Source: Acidobacteriota bacterium
GTDB taxonomy: Bacteria > Acidobacteriota > Blastocatellia > RBC074
Reading direction: 5' to 3'
Assembly (NCBI GenBank): GCA_016196035.1
Contig: JACPYM010000123.1
Location: forward strand, 62,001 to 126,000
DNA length: 64,000 bases
Within the stretch, counting starts at the first letter, position 1. Each line of letters starts with the position of its first letter. Shown here piece after piece: positions 60,757-64,000 of this stretch. The notes beneath the pieces were generated by a model. The model did not search any database. It was not told the origin of the DNA and saw nothing but the letters and a program-made list of their open reading frames with translations. A program made the translations under genes and the position numbers.

Positions 60757-62048
60757 GACTCTCGGCTCTCCGCCGCCATCAACCATTGATGTGGTACTAA
60801 AACACCCTTGCCATGCCAGCCGGGAGGGTAAAGCCTGCCGGTGCCATAAAAATCGCCGTCAATTACTTCTAGTTCAATGGCATTTTCGATCCAGTCCTCA
60901 ATTTCGTGGTTGACCTGTAAAAACAAGGTCAACAAATACTGACCTCGGCTAAGCGGTAACCGTGGGATCACACAACGCAATTCTCCCCGGGGCGCGAGCG
61001 TGACCGGGTTTTGAATGACCAGTTCGCTGGAACAATTGAAGAGCGGTTGGCCCAGTAGGTCGAAAAACGTCACAGCGGCACGGCAATTCGGTAACGATTG
61101 CGTTTGGCCCAGATGTTCGCATTGATATTTCAACTTAACCACCAGCGGTTGACCCGACATACCTTGCTCAACCGGATTGCCATCTTCATCCTCAAAAAAC
61201 ACTGCGGTAAAGCGCACCCGGCCCTGGCCTTGCCGTTCCTGGTGGTTTGATAAATCCCAAGGTGTAGTTACTCGCAAGTTACTCAAGTAGCGTTGAATTA
61301 CTGTTTCGATCTGAGCGTCGGCCATAATCTGCCCATGCTCAAGCAAGATGCCGCGCTGACAGAAAGCCAACAGCGCGGCGGTGTTATGACTGACAAATAA
61401 CACCGTGCGGCCATCCCGCGCGACAGCGGACATTTTGCCAAGGCATTTTTTTTGAAAGGCCGCATCACCGACGGCTAAGACTTCATCCACTAACAAGATT
61501 TCCGGCTCCAGATGCGCCGCCACGGCAAAAGCGAGGCGCACATACATGCCGCTGCTGTAATGTTTGACGGGTGTATCGAGAAAGCGCTCCAGTTCGGCAA
61601 ACGCGACGATTTCATCGAATTTGCGCTCGATGTCGCGGCGCGTCATGCCCAGGATTGAGCCATTGAGATAAATATTTTCGCGTCCGGTCAGATCAGGGTG
61701 AAAGCCCGTACCGACTTCCAACAAACTGCCCAGCCGGCCAAAGACTTCGGCGTGTCCGTGGGTGGGTTCGGTGATGCGGGCAAGTATTTTCAGCAACGTG
61801 CTTTTGCCGGCACCGTTGCGCCCGATGATGCCGACAATCTCGCCGGGTTGAATGCTGAAACTGACATCTTTAAGCGCCCAGAATTCTGTTCCGGCTGGCG
61901 TGTGCCCGCCATTGCGGCCATTCGCCAGCGGGTTGAACCGGCGCGCGGCGGCCATCAGCGTTTCGCCGAGCGTGCGGTTGAGTGTTTCGCGCGCGCCCAG
62001 CCGGTAGCGTTTCGACAAACCTGCGGCTTTGAGTGCAAAAGATGGCAT
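60753..62048 (-). CDS. Polysaccharide ABC exporter ATPase (Wzt-like) with C-terminal binding domain
   Basis: A 431-aa ATPase from the ATG at 62048, which overlaps the asnB stop (TGATG). The nucleotide-binding domain covers 1-255: Walker A GRNGAGKS (76-83), signature YSSGMYVRLAFA near 164-175, Walker B ILLVDE (184-189). Residues 270-431 form a beta-rich extension like the carbohydrate-binding Wzt C-terminal domain that selects capped O-antigen. Such ATPases pair with a Wzm permease, which is not in the window; it may lie to the right. Gene lies second in the operon as visible. Confidence 0.93.
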   Translation of the reverse strand: MPSFALKAAGLSKRYRLGARETLNRTLGETLMAAARRFNPLANGRNGGHTPAGTEFWALKDVSFSIQPGEIVGIIGRNGAGKSTLLKILARITEPTHGHAEVFGRLGSLLEVGTGFHPDLTGRENIYLNGSILGMTRRDIERKFDEIVAFAELERFLDTPVKHYSSGMYVRLAFAVAAHLEPEILLVDEVLAVGDAAFQKKCLGKMSAVARDGRTVLFVSHNTAALLAFCQRGILLEHGQIMADAQIETVIQRYLSNLRVTTPWDLSNHQERQGQGRVRFTAVFFEDEDGNPVEQGMSGQPLVVKLKYQCEHLGQTQSLPNCRAAVTFFDLLGQPLFNCSSELVIQNPVTLAPRGELRCVIPRLPLSRGQYLLTLFLQVNHEIEDWIENAIELEVIDGDFYGTGRLYPPGWHGKGVLVPHQWLMAAESRES

Positions 62049-63955
62049 CAGAGATTGCGGCGCAGCCATTCGCCGAGCACGAATACGCTCCAGACGCGCG
62101 ACCAGGTAACGCGGCCTTGCAAAAAATCCTGCCAGAGCGCCTGCACGCCTTGCGGCTGGAAGAGACTGTCGAAGCCGGGAGCGGTAAAGGACTGCTCAAC
62201 CTGTTCGCGCAGTTCACCCAACAGCCAGTGTTTGAAGGGCAATTCAAAACCGCGTTTGGGGCGATTGACAATTTCTGGTGGCAGATTGCCCACCGCGTCC
62301 ACCAATAATTTTTTGGGTTCGTGCGGGCGCATTTTCAAGGCGCCGGGCAGCGCCAGCATCCGTTCGACCAGCTTGTGATCAATCAAAGGAACGCGTACTT
62401 CCAGGCTATGCGCCATGCTCATCGTATCGGTATCGCGCAACAGGGTATTACTGAGATAGCCGCACATTTCCATGATCGAAGCCTGGTTGACGGCATCCGC
62501 CGTCGCGCAACCGGCGCGCTGGTGCGATGTCCAATCCGCCAACAGCGTCCAGTCACGTTGATAGGTCTCGCTGGCGTAACCGTTGGCGGCCAGCAAGCGT
62601 TGTTGTTGTTCCCGCGTGAAAAGCCGGCGATGCAATTGCACCGAATGTTCATGCAGATGTTCGCTGCGCAATAACAGGCTGAGTTTGTTGGCGCGATGGT
62701 TATGGGAAAGCGTACCGAGCGCGCCAATCGCCGTCGAAGCGGCGCGGCGCAAACCTGTCGGCACCATCTGCACCTGGGTGCGGCGGCGTTCGCTTTGCTC
62801 CACGGTGCGAAAGAAATCGTAGCCCGCGAAGACCTCGTCGCCGCCCAACCCTGAGAGCGCCACTTTCAGCCCGGCCCCGACAGCCGCTTCAGAAACGATG
62901 AAGGAGTTGAGGCCATCCACCGCCGGTTGATCCAACGCATTCAATGCGCGCGGCAGCTTGGTCAGGACTTCGCGCTCCGAAAGAAAGACCGAATGATGAT
63001 CGGTCTCGTAAGCTTGTGCGACCCGTTCAGCATAGACGCGCTCATTGAAATCGAGTTCTTTGAAAAAGACCGAAAAGGTTTTGACCTCGCTGGCCGTCGC
63101 CCGCCGCAGCAACGACACGAGCGCGCTGGAATCAATGCCGCCACTCAAAAACACGCCGACGGGCACATCAGAAACCAAGCGCAACCGCACGGCTTCGAGC
63201 AACAAGGCGGCAATCTCTTCGGTAACGGCAGCTTTATCCTGAGGGGCGGCGAGCAGCGCGGGAGCACTTAATCGCCAATAGGGTTCGGTGCGAAGCTGGC
63301 CGTTGGCGAAGGTCAATAGATGCCCCGGCAGCACCGCGTAAACGTTCTCGATGATTGTCAGCGGCTGCTGGACTGAACCATAGGCCAAGTAACTCTCGAC
63401 CGCCACGCGCGACAGTTTGCGCGGCACCAGCCCCGTCGCCAGCAAGGCGCGCACTTCCGAGGCGAAGAGAAAGTTTTGGCCGTCGTAATAGTAATAGAGC
63501 GGTTTGATGCCGAGCCGGTCGCGCACCAGCACCAATCGTTGCGCGGCGGCTTCCCAAAAGCCGAGCGCGAACATGCCGCGCCAACTCTCAATGGCAGCCT
63601 GGCCTAACAGCCCATAGCTTTTCAGCAAGACTTCGGTGTCACTGTTGGATTGGAAGTGGAGACCACGCGCTTCAAGTGTTCGCCGCACTTCCTGAAAGTT
63701 GAAGACTTCGCCGTTGTAGGTAATCCAATTCCCGGTGGCGGCTTCGTGCATGGGCTGATGCCCGGCAGAGGAAAGATCCAGGATGCTCAGGCGGCGATGT
63801 CCGAAGGCGGCGGTGAGCGGCGCAGAGTCGGGCGTGAGGAAATCCAGCCCTTCGTCATCAGGGCCGCGGTGCGTCAGGGCGCGCGTGGCGCGGGTGAGCG
63901 GGGGCAGGATTTCGTGTTTTGGCAGCGGCGCGATGATGCCGCAGATTCCGCACAT
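62048..63955 (-). CDS. asnB: Asparagine synthetase-type glutamine amidotransferase (second copy)
   Basis: A 635-aa AsnB-family protein. Cys2 (MCGICGIIAP) is the glutaminase nucleophile; the PP-loop FLSGGIDSSAL is near 268-278 and ALSGLGGDEVFAGYDF near 365-380. It is clearly diverged from the copy at 45,131-47,083, so the two are not a recent duplication. It is the first gene of the operon visible here. The DNA is GC-richer than the glycosyltransferase block to its left. Amidation of sugar carboxyls is more likely than asparagine synthesis in this context. Confidence 0.92.
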   Translation of the reverse strand: MCGICGIIAPLPKHEILPPLTRATRALTHRGPDDEGLDFLTPDSAPLTAAFGHRRLSILDLSSAGHQPMHEAATGNWITYNGEVFNFQEVRRTLEARGLHFQSNSDTEVLLKSYGLLGQAAIESWRGMFALGFWEAAAQRLVLVRDRLGIKPLYYYYDGQNFLFASEVRALLATGLVPRKLSRVAVESYLAYGSVQQPLTIIENVYAVLPGHLLTFANGQLRTEPYWRLSAPALLAAPQDKAAVTEEIAALLLEAVRLRLVSDVPVGVFLSGGIDSSALVSLLRRATASEVKTFSVFFKELDFNERVYAERVAQAYETDHHSVFLSEREVLTKLPRALNALDQPAVDGLNSFIVSEAAVGAGLKVALSGLGGDEVFAGYDFFRTVEQSERRRTQVQMVPTGLRRAASTAIGALGTLSHNHRANKLSLLLRSEHLHEHSVQLHRRLFTREQQQRLLAANGYASETYQRDWTLLADWTSHQRAGCATADAVNQASIMEMCGYLSNTLLRDTDTMSMAHSLEVRVPLIDHKLVERMLALPGALKMRPHEPKKLLVDAVGNLPPEIVNRPKRGFELPFKHWLLGELREQVEQSFTAPGFDSLFQPQGVQALWQDFLQGRVTWSRVWSVFVLGEWLRRNL

Positions 63956-63980
63956 GCTTACTTGTAGCGTTTTGATTGAA

Positions 63981-64000
63981 TGTACAGCAGGCCGCCAACC
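63981..64000. repeat. Partial REP-like repeat at the right window edge
   Basis: TGTACAGCAGGC followed by CGCCAAC matches the first half of the palindromes at 30597-30696; the copy is cut by the window edge. Confidence 0.45.

Overview
The window looks like chromosome from a free-living, GC-rich bacterium, most likely Acidobacteriota (class Blastocatellia or nearby). This is an inference from gene content: Hanks-type kinases next to FHA proteins, BON lipoproteins, secreted Gfo/Idh oxidoreductases, S9 peptidases, ACS-family MFS carriers and abundant short palindromic and heptamer repeats. No rRNA or other phylogenetic marker is present.

Positions 1-11,472 are the right end of an integrated phage-like element, all on the minus strand. 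From its right border inward it carries a tyrosine integrase, an unknown 275-aa protein, a coupled excisionase-like / zinc-protein / primase-helicase cassette, an array of 14 exact ATGTCGGG octamers (a likely replication origin), ssb, a small coiled-coil protein, and a tail tape measure protein that runs off the left edge. The right border is the displaced 3' half of a tRNA-Arg(CCU), so the intact tRNA should lie beyond the left edge. No terminase, portal, capsid or major tail gene lies between the replication and tape measure modules.

Positions 11,800-32,700 hold ordinary chromosomal genes: a two-BON lipoprotein, a secreted Asp/Asn-rich repeat protein, a leftward sugar/polyol catabolic cluster (MtlD-like dehydrogenase, MFS carrier, GNAT, epimerase, DapA-like aldolase), an S23 four-helix-bundle gene between inverted heptamer arrays, an FHA-TPR-receiver fusion, a Uma2 nuclease, pdxH, an RRM/RGG RNA-binding protein, an amidase, an S9 peptidase, an MFS carrier, a CNT nucleoside carrier, and nagB coupled to a secreted oxidoreductase.

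Positions 32,700-39,800 form a eukaryotic-like signalling island: a Cys-rich membrane protein, an FHA/transmembrane/trypsin-like protease, a kinase whose N-terminus is encoded by a heptamer tandem repeat, a PP2C phosphatase remnant, a Tat-exported protein and a second kinase. A 30-bp element with identical internal spacing (CTGAGCC...GCTTTGCGCATT) lies upstream of the protease, the Tat protein and the second kinase. It points to a small regulon and is, with the octamer array, the most novel signal in the window.

Positions 39,861-63,955 are one long leftward exopolysaccharide/O-antigen operon of 18 genes: two AsnB-type amidotransferases, a Wzt-like ABC ATPase with a C-terminal extension, six GT2 and four GT4 glycosyltransferases, a GT39/ArnT-like membrane transferase, a Wzy/WaaL-type protein, a heparinase-like lyase, a two-domain oxidoreductase and one secreted protein of unknown function. 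Many stops and starts overlap (ATGA, GTGA, TTGA). The central part is visibly AT-richer than the flanks. No Wzx flippase or Wzm permease gene is seen.
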